Assembly (NCBI GenBank): GCA_003176995.1
Contig: QHBN01000051.1
Span: forward strand, 1 to 32,431
Length of the DNA: 32,431 nucleotides
From: Candidatus Nitrosopolaris wilkensis
Lineage (GTDB): Archaea; Thermoproteota; Nitrososphaeria; Nitrososphaerales; Nitrososphaeraceae
Direction of reading: 5' to 3'
Every line of letters starts with the position of its first letter. Positions within the stretch are counted from its first letter, which is position 1. A program made the translations under genes and the position numbers. A model generated the notes under the pieces. The model searched no databases. It worked only from the letters and a program-made list of their open reading frames with translations, and had not been told where the DNA came from. This document shows, in pieces, positions 7,396 to 15,331 of the stretch.

Positions 7396-8010
7396 CTATG
7401 GTACGGGGAGCTTTAGCGGACTCGGTTGTGGGCTAGGGTGCAGACCAGCAGGTTGTGGACCTGAACCCCGGATATTGAATGTTAGCACTTTCGAAATACT
7501 ATCGCCAACAGGGGATTTACCAGTAATGGCTTCAACTCCATATTTGAAAGTCATTGTTGCGTTGGTCATTCCTGAAGCGGTGGCTCTGTAGGCTATACCA
7601 GAAAGATTTGGACTTGATATCGGCAACTGTTCTCCAGGCTTTAGAGCAACTGATCGCGGTAGAGCTTTACAAGAGGCAGCGGCAGGCTGAGGTTCTATCA
7701 TGACATTTTTATTAAATCTTACAGACAGTTGTGAAGTGTATGTCCCATCGGCAAACGTAATTGTAGATGAAGAGTTGTTATACACTATTGCCTGTAAACC
7801 GAATGTACTGCCAACAGTTACAACTGAAGGCTTGTACGTATGAACATGAAGAAGCTTTACTCCTTTAATAAGATGATCCGAAGTGAGTGTCGTACTACTT
7901 CTCTTAACAGCCAAAACTGGTCCCGATCCAGCGAAGGTCGCGGCTGTCAATAGGACCAAGGTCATCGCAACAATGGCCAAAACTGCCCATTTTCCATCTA
8001 AATTTGTCAT
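7396..8010 (-). CDS. Secreted or membrane-anchored protein of unknown function
   Basis: 204 residues from ATG 8010. Residues about 8-28 form a signal peptide or anchor (WAVLAIVAMTLVLLTAATFAG). The rest is a beta-rich extracellular domain: KPSVVTVGSTFGLQAIVYNN and later strands look like an immunoglobulin-type or conserved-repeat domain made for adhesion or envelope assembly, with two cysteines at most. The tail is proline-rich (PQPAGLHPSPQPSPLKLPVP). A TATA element at about 8034-8046 precedes ATG 8010 by about 28 bases, which favours this start over a TTG three codons earlier. It converges on pcc1. I do not recognise a named family. Confidence 0.75.
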   Translation of the reverse strand: MTNLDGKWAVLAIVAMTLVLLTAATFAGSGPVLAVKRSSTTLTSDHLIKGVKLLHVHTYKPSVVTVGSTFGLQAIVYNNSSSTITFADGTYTSQLSVRFNKNVMIEPQPAAASCKALPRSVALKPGEQLPISSPNLSGIAYRATASGMTNATMTFKYGVEAITGKSPVGDSISKVLTFNIRGSGPQPAGLHPSPQPSPLKLPVP

Positions 8011-8033
8011 TACAAGCAAAAATATGCAATGCT

Positions 8034-8046
8034 ATTGATATAAATT
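8034..8046 (-). promoter_or_regulatory. TATA box of the secreted-protein gene at 8010
   Basis: On the minus strand GAATTTATATCAA lies 25-35 bases before ATG 8010 and supports leaderless transcription from there. Confidence 0.5.
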
Positions 8047-8624
8047 CGCTGCCCAGCAATGCCGGACCATTTGGTAATCTTGGACTAGCTAGTGACATTG
8101 GAATAGGTCAGTGGATTTGCGATATTAGGAGTGCTACCAGGTTTGAGCCTGAGAACTAGAAGAAAGACTTTGGGTATTATCTTTATGGAAGCAAATCTCG
8201 AAAGCTTAATTACATATTCTTTTTTCAAATCAGTATTTGATATTTTATATCATACGTATTACTTGTATGGTAGATCAACTCTTGTTGCGGTTTTATAGGC
8301 AATTTGGTTGTCGCTCCCTTCGCTATAGGCCGTAGGATTAGTATGTAGACTCGACACATTGGTTTAGGTACAGTTATCTAATGAATACTAAAGGAAGTAG
8401 AAGACATATCATCTGATAAAAGTATGATATTTAGACAACTGTACTGCTACAGTACTTCATTTTTTTAATTAACATACTCATTTATTCGCAGATCTCTGAG
8501 AGATATAACCGTAATAAAATTGGAGAACCATTCGGAAATGCAAATATATCGAGTTAAAATGAAATTAATTGTAAGTCTCTTCCTAGTAATGGTTATTACA
8601 TCTGTTCTCATAGTGTAGAATATC
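8047..8624. other. Long divergent intergenic region
   Basis: About 580 bases, AT-rich, without a convincing gene on either strand. The only structure that stands out is a perfect inverted repeat, GTACTGctaCAGTAC at 8441-8455, described separately. Frames present are short and have no protein-like composition. Confidence 0.5.
8441..8455. promoter_or_regulatory. Perfect palindrome, possible operator
   Basis: GTACTG-CTA-CAGTAC: two perfect 6-base arms around a 3-base centre, about 170 bases before the polysaccharide deacetylase start. The size suits a dimeric helix-turn-helix regulator. No second copy was noticed in the window. Confidence 0.3.
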
Positions 8625-9809
8625 TTGTCAAATCTTGAGAGAAATGCAAATTTTCGGACTTTATTTGGCATTGTCGTTATTTCAATTGCAATCATGCTAG
8701 TCATCGGTAGTAGTTCTTTTCCAAATATGGCCCTTAGCAAATCATCCTCACATGTTCCATTATTAAGTAACGGTGGAATAATAGGTAATAGTGGTATTGG
8801 TGCATCAAATTTAAATGGCTTTCATAACCAATCCTCTTCTACTTCTCTTTATTCCGCCCCACCACCATCCGCCTCCACTTTAGGCGGTAATATCAGCAAA
8901 GGTGTTAGTAGTAGTAATAAGGTGGTAATGATAGGCTTTGATGATGGCTGGAAAAGCCAAATAACATACGCAAAGCCCATCCTAGACAAGTACGGGCTTA
9001 AGGCTAGTTTCTTTGTTGTATGTAACTATGTTAACTCTGGAGATATCAGACGTATGAACTGGCAGGATATCGCAACATTACAACAGGATCGTATGGATGT
9101 ACAGTCTCATACTATGGATCATAAACCACTCGATAAGATGTCAACGAATGCTTTAATATATGAAATAGCTGGTTCTAAGCAATGTCTTGCTAGCCATGGC
9201 ATTGATTCAACGATCTTCGGGTATCCTTTCAATCTAGGATCGAATAAGCCGTCCGTTGTTGATATTGTATCTAAATATTACAATTTTGCCAGGACCGGTA
9301 CATATCCTCTTATGTCGTTAAACTGTAATGGATTTGCTAATAAAAAGCCACAACAAACGGATTGTAGAACATATTTACCTGATGGTAAATTAACTTTTGC
9401 AAATAGATATGATATCAGAAGTGACAGCTTTTTCCATATAAGCAGCGGTCACAATTATGGCCCTTCTGAAATGTTTCAACAATTTATTCAACAGGTTAAC
9501 AGCCAGGTGCCATATAATAATAATGGCAAAATAAATGCTATTCCTATAATTACTTATCATGACCTTACTTACAATATACAAGATTACAATAAGGCCGGTA
9601 CCACAATTACTGTCCCATTGTTTGATCAAGAAATGCAATACCTACATGATAATGGATTTAAGGTATTATTATTAAATCAATTCGGATTTGATCCAACTAA
9701 TAATGTTTTTTATTTAAAGAAAATTCCATCCTCTACTTCTGGAACTGCAACTAATGCCGCCATTTTACTAAGTGGAGCTCCATCTTACTCCACCTCTAAA
9801 ACTAAATAG
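8625..9809 (+). CDS. Membrane-anchored polysaccharide deacetylase (NodB family)
   Basis: 394 residues from TTG. An N-terminal hydrophobic segment (about 12-32) is a signal anchor, followed by a Ser/Gly/Asn-rich linker to residue 97. The NodB/CE4 domain follows: motif 1 GFDDGW with Asp106 and Asp107, motif 2 SHTMDH with metal ligands His162 and His166, motif 3 FGYPFN (Tyr200-Pro201). A second region with IITYHDLTYN (His312) resembles the late motif of the family. The expected metal site is intact, so it should remove N- or O-acetyl groups from surface polysaccharide or glycoprotein glycans outside the cell. Its neighbours are also envelope genes. Confidence 0.88.
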   Translation: MSNLERNANFRTLFGIVVISIAIMLVIGSSSFPNMALSKSSSHVPLLSNGGIIGNSGIGASNLNGFHNQSSSTSLYSAPPPSASTLGGNISKGVSSSNKVVMIGFDDGWKSQITYAKPILDKYGLKASFFVVCNYVNSGDIRRMNWQDIATLQQDRMDVQSHTMDHKPLDKMSTNALIYEIAGSKQCLASHGIDSTIFGYPFNLGSNKPSVVDIVSKYYNFARTGTYPLMSLNCNGFANKKPQQTDCRTYLPDGKLTFANRYDIRSDSFFHISSGHNYGPSEMFQQFIQQVNSQVPYNNNGKINAIPIITYHDLTYNIQDYNKAGTTITVPLFDQEMQYLHDNGFKVLLLNQFGFDPTNNVFYLKKIPSSTSGTATNAAILLSGAPSYSTSKTK

Positions 9810-9947
9810 CTTTCTACATCGATCCCATTTAGCACGCTAGAAAATAAATGGTTAGGAAAAACTCATGGTTTTCTGATCATTTCAATAATCACTACAAAGA
9901 AACATACGCATTTTAAACATGATAATACATGAGAACAATCGATTTGA

Positions 9948-9980
9948 TGTATATATAGTGTATATATAGTGTATATATAG
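9948..9980 (+). repeat. Three perfect 11-base repeats TGTATATATAG before dedA
   Basis: Three back-to-back copies of TGTATATATAG, each containing a TATA-like core, 57-89 bases before the DedA ATG. The 11-base period places the cores on nearly the same helix face. Candidate roles are multiple TBP sites, a regulator array, or slipped-strand expansion. Confidence 0.75.
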
Positions 9981-10036
9981 TAAAGCTAGTTAAAATATCC
10001 CTCAATAACCCTTTACTGACTGACAATATAAAAAAA

Positions 10037-10675
10037 ATGGCAATAACCGAGATACTAACTTCACTAGTACAAATCATAACCTCAATTATTTCAAACCTCG
10101 GCTATGGCGGAATATTTTTTCTCATGATACTCGAAAGTGCACTGATTCCCATACCAAGTGAGGTCATAATGCCGTTTTCTGGTTATCTCGTTTCAGTTGG
10201 AAAATTGGGATCAGTAGGAGTGGTACTAGCAGGTTCATTTGGAAACCTAGTAGGTTCCATTGCTACATACTATCTTGGTTTACGTGTTGGAAGAGCTGCA
10301 ATTATCAAATACGGTAAGTATGTCTTATTCAAAAGGAAACATCTAGAGTACACTGAGCGATTATTTGAAAAATATGGTGAAAAAATTGCTTTTATTGGTA
10401 GGCTTTTACCTGGAGTAAGGACGTATATTTCATTACCAGCAGGTATCGGATTAACTGGCATTGTCAAGTTCGCTGTTTATACTTTTGCTGGTTCTCTGAT
10501 TTGGAATGCTCTGCTCACTTACGCTGGAATAGAACTAGGAATTAATTGGAAGCACATCGATAAATATTCTGGATATCTTTATACGACTGCAATCGTTTCA
10601 ACAATCGCAATAATCCTGTGGATCCTTTATAATACAAGACGAGGAAACAAATCCAAGACGACTACAAAAATCTAA
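10037..10675 (+). CDS. DedA/SNARE-associated family membrane protein
   Basis: 212 residues with about five hydrophobic segments. Family signatures are present: LESALIPIPSEVIMPFSGYL near residues 32-51 (the acidic residue and PxPxE) and FIGRLLPGVRTYISLPAG near residues 118-135 (the arginine pair). DedA proteins are now linked to lipid-carrier (polyprenyl-phosphate) or phospholipid scrambling/transport; in this archaeon it would act on a membrane lipid carrier for glycan export. It follows the deacetylase on the same strand, with 227 bases and its own AT-rich promoter region between. Confidence 0.92.
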   Translation: MAITEILTSLVQIITSIISNLGYGGIFFLMILESALIPIPSEVIMPFSGYLVSVGKLGSVGVVLAGSFGNLVGSIATYYLGLRVGRAAIIKYGKYVLFKRKHLEYTERLFEKYGEKIAFIGRLLPGVRTYISLPAGIGLTGIVKFAVYTFAGSLIWNALLTYAGIELGINWKHIDKYSGYLYTTAIVSTIAIILWILYNTRRGNKSKTTTKI

Positions 10676-10948
10676 CATAGATTATCTCTGACCATCACTT
10701 TAGGGGCGATCTGTTTGTTTTCGGTCTTATTTTCTCATGATTGACACCAATCATCATCGCCGCCGTGCTGGGAGGTTTCGTGGAATAGATTGTAACAGTA
10801 TCGCTGGTTTGTCGAAAGAGCACGGGTTTCGAAATTCGTCTTCGTATTTTTATTGAGCGTTTGTATGCAGCCAGAACGTAGATACGGCAATCTATATTAA
10901 GAATCCGCATATAGCAAATTTATAGCGGATATTTCATATAATCTAAGC
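10676..10948. other. Intergenic spacer with a TATA-like box near its end
   Basis: No gene recognised. The run AATTTATAGC at 10918-10927 lies about 25 bases before ATG 10949 and is the likely promoter element for the next gene. Confidence 0.4.
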
Positions 10949-11602
10949 ATGAAAAAATGTTGTAAATTAAACTTTCGAACACTGCCATCTTATGTTGGAA
11001 TAACGATAGTGACTATGCTTTTATTTTCTTTGTGGATTGACATCTCATGGATTGACACTACGTATGCTGCAGCGTTCCCGAACAAAGCCGAAGTAAAAAT
11101 TACTTCGCCAAGTAAAGGCCAGCAAGTTCCACCAGGCGGAATTCTAGTTTCAGGTACTTCTTCTGCTAACGCAACTACTGACTGTACTGTTTCAGTTGTC
11201 ATAAATGGTATAAGGCCATATCAGAGAGCAATATCAACAGGACATGGAGGAGCAAACGATTACTCAAATTGGACTTTTACAGCTACTCAAAAATACACTG
11301 TAATCAAACAAGGGCAAAATAAAATAACTGCCAAAATGTCTTGTCCCCAAAACCTCAATTTTACTAAATTTTATAGTGTAAATGTAACAGGAGTGGCAGG
11401 AAAAGCACAACAACAACCAGTCAATAATACTACGACAACGGGCACTGGGTTTCCGCCGTCTCTTCCAAGCGTAGCAACGCCGACCAATATTACTATTGCC
11501 TCGTCATCAACACCTGGTGGCTCTTCGAGCACTGGAAGTAGTGTTGGGGGAACAATAGTAAAGGAGCCGAAACACAGTAAGATTCTAAAGAGCTCCAAGT
11601 AA
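10949..11602 (+). CDS. Secreted protein with an Ig-like domain, unknown function
   Basis: 217 residues. Signal peptide: positive start MKKCCKLNFR, then a hydrophobic core around residues 16-33 and likely cleavage after TTYAAA. A single beta-sandwich-like domain follows (about 45-150): VKITSPSKGQQVPPGGILVS, VSVVINGIRPYQRA, WTFTA and QGQNKITAKMSCP resemble the bacterial Ig-like modules found in surface proteins, with a possible disulfide between Cys78 and the cysteine in KMSCP. The C-terminal 65 residues are Thr/Ser/Gly/Pro-rich with Asn-x-Thr sites, as in glycosylated surface linkers, ending in a basic tail. No membrane anchor at the end. Confidence 0.78.
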   Translation: MKKCCKLNFRTLPSYVGITIVTMLLFSLWIDISWIDTTYAAAFPNKAEVKITSPSKGQQVPPGGILVSGTSSANATTDCTVSVVINGIRPYQRAISTGHGGANDYSNWTFTATQKYTVIKQGQNKITAKMSCPQNLNFTKFYSVNVTGVAGKAQQQPVNNTTTTGTGFPPSLPSVATPTNITIASSSTPGGSSSTGSSVGGTIVKEPKHSKILKSSK

Positions 11603-11861
11603 TGCGGATAATGGTAGAAATCGCTCTATATATCGACAATTGCTACAGGCAGGAAGGGTTGGGAAGTATAAAGAGTATTGGCTGAACTGGGGCTGTGAGC
11701 TATGGAAAATGGTTTGTAAAATAAAGCATTTTTATTTGACGTTATAAATTTAAGGGCATGCTTTTGATTTCGTGCTAATTTGAGGTTGGCTAGCACCCTC
11801 AGGCCATTGTCTAACGGTATGATTTTATTCTGGTGACCTCCATCAGATTCACGGTATTATC
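11603..11861. other. Spacer before prefoldin beta
   Basis: About 260 bases, AT-rich, no gene seen. GATTTTATTC at 11821-11830 is a possible TATA element for pfdB, and GGTGACC lies between it and the ATG. Confidence 0.35.
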
Positions 11862-12260
11862 ATGAGCGAACAGGAACTACCACCGTGGCTAAAAGAACAG
11901 CTGTCACGTCTGCAGCAGCTTCAGCAGAATTTACAGGCGATTATGATGCAAAAACAACAAGTAGAAATAGAAATTGTTGAAACTGACAGAGCCTTAGAAG
12001 AGCTAAAGAAGATAGGGACAGAAGATATAGTATACAAAAGTGCAGGCCCTCTCCTAATTAAATCAAAAAAAGAAGATCTCTTAAAGGAGCTCGGGGAGAA
12101 AAAAGAACTATCAAACACGAGAGTGATGGTTCTGACAAAGCAAGAGACACGGGTGAAGGACAACCTTAAGGAAGTAGAAAACAAAATCAACCAAATGATA
12201 CGTGGAACACAAGGTACAGCCGGTGCCACAGAATCTAGTTCAAAACCACGCAGTCAATAG
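11862..12260 (+). CDS. pfdB: Prefoldin subunit beta
   Basis: 132 residues. Two long coiled-coil helices flank a beta-hairpin: N-terminal helix about 5-55 (LKEQLSRLQQLQQNLQAIMM), hairpin GTEDIVYKSAGPLLIKSKKED near 53-72, then a second helix to about 115. This is the beta prefoldin layout; two alpha and four beta subunits form the jellyfish-shaped chaperone that holds unfolded proteins for the thermosome. In many archaea pfdB follows pcc1; here 4.5 kb of accessory genes separate them. The C-terminal 17 residues are a Gly/Ser/Thr-rich tail. Confidence 0.94.
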   Translation: MSEQELPPWLKEQLSRLQQLQQNLQAIMMQKQQVEIEIVETDRALEELKKIGTEDIVYKSAGPLLIKSKKEDLLKELGEKKELSNTRVMVLTKQETRVKDNLKEVENKINQMIRGTQGTAGATESSSKPRSQ

Positions 12261-12340
12261 ATATAAAATTTTACAAGAAAATGAATGTAACAAGTACAAG
12301 CTTAAAAAGCTAGGGAGAAAGACAGAAGGTTATAACGATC

Positions 12341-13066
12341 ATGCCGGTTAGGATCGTAGTTGACGAAAGAGAAAGACGCAGTAGGATTCCCGGTCTACTG
12401 CGCCAAGCGGGCGCAGTAACAGATTTTGCCCATCTTAAAGTGGGTGATTATGTCATATCTTCGGAAACTGCAATAGAAAGAAAAACGATACACGACCTGT
12501 TAAATTCAGTATATGATGGAAGATTACTTGTACAGTGCTCGGAACTTGTTCAGCACTATACTAAACCGGTGATAATCATAGAAGGAAATATTTTAAATCT
12601 TTCTGATGGTGCTGGTGCTGCTGTTGAAGACATTCTTGATGACAATGAAAGGATTTATTTGATAAACGAAACTCTAGCAAAGGTCGCATTGGATTTTAGA
12701 ATTCCAATAATAAATACTCCATATGCAGAATATACATCACAATTACTAGTAACGATGGTAAATAGGGCGTTAGAAGGAGGTGCGAATAAGGGTCCTCTTT
12801 TGAAGCGGATAAAGAAGACGAATCCAGTCCAAATACAACAACTCTCAATACTTTCTTCGCTACCCGGTGTAGGCGACAAGCTTGCAGTGAGGATGCTTGA
12901 GAGATTTTTGACACCTCGCCGCGCTCTAACCGCATCAGCAGCAGAACTTGCCAGACTTCCCGGTTTTGGCACTGCAAGAGCGCTAAAGGTGAGGAAAATC
13001 TTGGATTCGCATGATTATAAAAGTGTAGAACCTGCTCAAAGATCGCTGTTAGATGCAGAGTCATAA
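12341..13066 (+). CDS. xpf: XPF/ERCC4-type structure-specific endonuclease
   Basis: 241 residues: an N-terminal ERCC4 nuclease domain plus tandem helix-hairpin-helix motifs, without the helicase part of Hef. Catalytic residues are visible: VDEREx at 7-11, GDYV (Asp36) and the family motif IERKTIHDLL (Glu46, Arg47, Lys48, Asp52). The hairpins are LSSLPGVGDKLAVRMLERF and LARLPGFGTARALKVRKI near residues 171-223. This is the short archaeal XPF that cuts 3'-flap and fork structures in repair and normally works with PCNA; a PCNA-binding QxxLxxFF tail is replaced here by AQRSLLDAES, with no aromatic pair. Its leader contains the inverted repeat AGCTTaaaAAGCT. Confidence 0.95.
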   Translation: MPVRIVVDERERRSRIPGLLRQAGAVTDFAHLKVGDYVISSETAIERKTIHDLLNSVYDGRLLVQCSELVQHYTKPVIIIEGNILNLSDGAGAAVEDILDDNERIYLINETLAKVALDFRIPIINTPYAEYTSQLLVTMVNRALEGGANKGPLLKRIKKTNPVQIQQLSILSSLPGVGDKLAVRMLERFLTPRRALTASAAELARLPGFGTARALKVRKILDSHDYKSVEPAQRSLLDAES

Positions 13067-13152
13067 TAAAACAAGAATAATTGCAGTTTGGTAAAATAAA
13101 GTACCCTAAATCTGACCACCGTAATCGCGAAATTCGGTCAGACCCTCAAAGT

Positions 13153-13593
13153 TCAAATCTCAGTTCCGTTACCGATCTTGACTATGAATCCACAGCTCAT
13201 TTCTGGTCGAAATGTTCCCTTTATCAAGAGGCATTTTTCAGTATACATGTAGTATTTGCAATCTTTACATTGGAACCCCTCTGCACCTTTGTTGATGACA
13301 TATCCTTCCTCGTAATCAAGCTTTCTTCCTGTCTTTTTTATGAAATCCCATACAATATCTCCTGGCAGCATCCCATCACCTTTCGGTGAGAGAAACTTTG
13401 AAGTACCATTATTTGCGATTTCTCCTTCGACTATATGACACTTTTTTTCGTCGCCCAAATTGAATTTACATACGGCACATTTCCAATCCGTTTCAGGGCT
13501 GCTACTCTCCTGTTCTCTATAATCTGCCTCGCTTTTGGAAATCTTTCTCTTGGAGCTTAATACGCCGAACAGAGCAGCATCCTTCGTAGCCAT
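13153..13593 (-). CDS. Cysteine-rich protein with two related half-sites
   Basis: 146 residues from the first ATG. Two similar cysteine segments: Cys39/Cys42/Cys52 in WKCAVCKF...KKCHIVEG, and Cys109/112/121/134 in FQCKDCKYYMYTEKCLLIKG...MSCGF. The pattern C-x2-C-x(8-9)-C-x-(V/I)-x-G is repeated, so the protein looks like a tandem duplication with the first copy having lost its fourth cysteine. The pattern resembles small high-potential iron-sulfur-type or zinc proteins; which metal is unknown. The middle is charged. Reading continues 45 codons upstream without any start codon (see 13594-13739), so the true N-terminus is uncertain. Confidence 0.72.
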   Translation of the reverse strand: MATKDAALFGVLSSKRKISKSEADYREQESSSPETDWKCAVCKFNLGDEKKCHIVEGEIANNGTSKFLSPKGDGMLPGDIVWDFIKKTGRKLDYEEGYVINKGAEGFQCKDCKYYMYTEKCLLIKGTFRPEMSCGFIVKIGNGTEI

Positions 13594-13739
13594 ATCATTC
13601 TCATCTTGTTTCCCTGTTGACTTGGCAATTGCTGACTCCTCTACTTCGTTGGTATTAATACCTAAATCACCTAATGCTGATATAGCAATATCGTATTTAT
13701 CAAATAAGTGAGTTAATGCACCAGAATTTTACTGTACAT
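13594..13739 (-). pseudogene. Probable displaced 5' end of the cysteine-rich gene
   Basis: The cysteine-rich frame stays open to TAA at 13729-13731 and reads coherently (ALTHLFDKYDIAISALGDLG, then an acidic linker) but has no ATG, GTG or TTG. An ATG at 13739 in another frame reads MYSKILVH then stops; it sits about 25-30 bases after a TATA-like ATTTATC. A single base difference in the short A run near 13726-13730 would join the two. Possibilities are a sequencing error, a real frameshift, or programmed slippage. Confidence 0.4.
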
Positions 13740-14109
13740 CTAGACACTCAGAGGTAAGCAGATAAATGTCAATATTGTTATTTTACTGACGTTAATAAAA
13801 AAACTGTTAGGCTAAAATCATACTGAATCAATAGAACGACTTTTAGAATTAATAGAAATAGTTGTCAAACTTCCCTTGTGCTAGCATACCCTAGCATTGA
13901 CCATTTTTTGTTATAATAACTTGTTATAGCATTGCGTGATGCAGTTGCAAAGATCCTGCCTATAAGAGAATATGGAATATCCCAATTTGGATTATGTAGG
14001 AGATCTTATTTACCAGTCACTACTAAGCCGGTCGCTGTAATAATCGACATTTGTCGGTATGCACTACCCACAACATAATTCCAGATAGCGACTTATTAGG
14101 ACAAAAAAT
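13740..14109. other. Intergenic region without identified genes
   Basis: About 370 bases, AT-rich. The motif TAGCAT recurs three times (around 13882-13930) and CGACatttGTCG forms a short hairpin near 14047-14058. Nothing recognised as a gene or RNA. Confidence 0.4.
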
Positions 14110-14628
14110 TTAAGACTGCCCAGAATGTCTTGCTTTTGATTTTACTTTACTCGCTGCTTCCTTTACGGTTTCCGTTGTCTGGGGTGCTGCCTCTGCTGTT
14201 TGCCGTGCAGTATCTCTTATTATCTCGGCTGTCTCACGCGCAGCCATGGTTGTTTGTTCTACGGCAGCGGCAGTATCTTTGATAATACCACGCTCTTTAA
14301 GATCCTTTGCGGCATCATTAATTTCTTTTGCAGTATCTCGAGCTGCTATGGTTGCTTCGTAAACTGCGTGGGTAATTTCGTCAATAGCCCCGCTTTCGCG
14401 TAAGGTTCTTACTGTCTCTCTCATCTTAGCTGATGCTTCACGGATACTCTTCGCAATGTTCTTTATCGACTCTGCAGTCTTTTCAGGATTAATTCCTGAT
14501 GTTTTAAGAGTGTCGTTTTTTGAATCTGCTGGTGAAGTGGACATAGGGACTGTATGCATTACATCATTGTATAAAGTTTTACTTTTACTTGGTAAGATAT
14601 CAGCACCTTCTCTGATACATATGTGCAC
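14110..14628 (-). CDS. Helical repeat protein, second of a pair
   Basis: Up to 172 residues from a GTG start; ATG starts 23 and 28 codons later (MHTVPMSTSP) would trim the N-terminus. From residue about 50 it is almost wholly alpha-helical, rich in Ala, Glu, Arg, Thr, with three diverged repeats of about 33 residues, each ending near L(R/K)E(S/R)G: first around SIREASAKMRETVRTLRESG, second EATIAARDTAKEINDAAKDL, third QTTMAARETAEIIRDTARQT. This resembles amphipathic coiled-coil, phasin- or LEA-like proteins that bind membranes, granules or each other. No signal peptide or metal motif. 26 bases after the gene at 14655-15074. No family recognised. Confidence 0.7.
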   Translation of the reverse strand: MHICIREGADILPSKSKTLYNDVMHTVPMSTSPADSKNDTLKTSGINPEKTAESIKNIAKSIREASAKMRETVRTLRESGAIDEITHAVYEATIAARDTAKEINDAAKDLKERGIIKDTAAAVEQTTMAARETAEIIRDTARQTAEAAPQTTETVKEAASKVKSKARHSGQS

Positions 14629-14654
14629 ACTACCATCATCTGCAACCAGTTTTT

Positions 14655-15074
14655 TTATGACTTTGCTGATTTGTTAGTATCTAACTTTAGTTCGTTCGTC
14701 AGCTCCTTAACAGAGCGCGCTATATCTTTACAACTCATAGCTAGATCTTTCAAGTTTTGAATTTTTTTATTGAAAGTTGAATTCGTCCCAACGATAGTAG
14801 ATGTATTCCTTGCCTCTTCAATGATACCTGTTGCGTCTAATTCCGATCTTATATTCCTTATATTTTCCGTAACATTCTGCATTGCTTCTGAAGTCAGATT
14901 CATATTTTCTATATTTTTTAGCATTGGCGGAGCCTTCAATGAATCTTCGATCTCTTGTATAGTCGTAGCAATTTCTCTGATTTTCTCAAGGGATTCCATC
15001 ATACCCGGTGAGCCGAGTTCAGTAAGCCTCTTGATCGCCCTGGCAGGGGCTTCCGTGATATCCTTTAACCTCAT
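14655..15074 (-). CDS. Helical protein, first of a pair
   Basis: 139 residues, mostly alpha-helical and charged, no membrane segment. The central part ELDATGIIEEARNTS resembles the DLKERGIIKDTAAAV junction in the following gene, so the two may be diverged paralogues that assemble together. It begins MRLKDITEAPARAIKRLTEL, which is amphipathic. An AT-rich stretch at 15100-15112 could be the promoter. The gene lies between the cysteine-rich gene and the his operon and has no evident functional tie to either. I do not recognise a family. Confidence 0.7.
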   Translation of the reverse strand: MRLKDITEAPARAIKRLTELGSPGMMESLEKIREIATTIQEIEDSLKAPPMLKNIENMNLTSEAMQNVTENIRNIRSELDATGIIEEARNTSTIVGTNSTFNKKIQNLKDLAMSCKDIARSVKELTNELKLDTNKSAKS

Positions 15075-15134
15075 GGGTTAATAGAGCGGGGATCATGTTA
15101 ATTTGTTTATTTGCCTATCTTTGTTGTTTGTATC

Positions 15135-15185
15135 TTGCCCGGAATTTAACCGCCGAGACGATCATGGTCTACCTGTGCCGGGTAA
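15135..15185. other. Nested inverted repeat, possible structured RNA or terminator
   Basis: TTGCCCGG (15135-15142) pairs with CCGGGTAA (15178-15185) over eight positions (one wobble), enclosing a smaller hairpin with AGAC and GTCT arms. It is clearly richer in G+C than its surroundings. No T-loop or anticodon arm, so it is not a tRNA. Confidence 0.35.
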
Positions 15186-15286
15186 CATTCCTATTGATAT
15201 CTTTGTTTTCTCATTTCGTCTTGTGTATTAGCTTTGCGATGAAATAGACAAGTCATGGGAATACTACAAGTTGGTAGGTTTGATTC

Positions 15287-15331
15287 CTTATACTTGGTAT
15301 TTGTGTTGTTGTACTTATACCTGGTATTTGT
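15287..15331. repeat. Two 18-base direct repeats with one mismatch
   Basis: CTTATACTTGGTATTTGT at 15287-15304 and CTTATACCTGGTATTTGT at 15314-15331, start to start 27 bases. Only two copies were seen. Confidence 0.6.

Noticed and set aside
10695-10910. 71-codon frame on the minus strand
   Set aside because: No recognisable domain and no suitable promoter; composition fits a chance frame in a spacer.
13728-13739. Universal stress protein start (MYSKILV)
   Set aside because: The first seven residues resemble a UspA start, but the frame stops after eight codons and the following residues do not fit the family.
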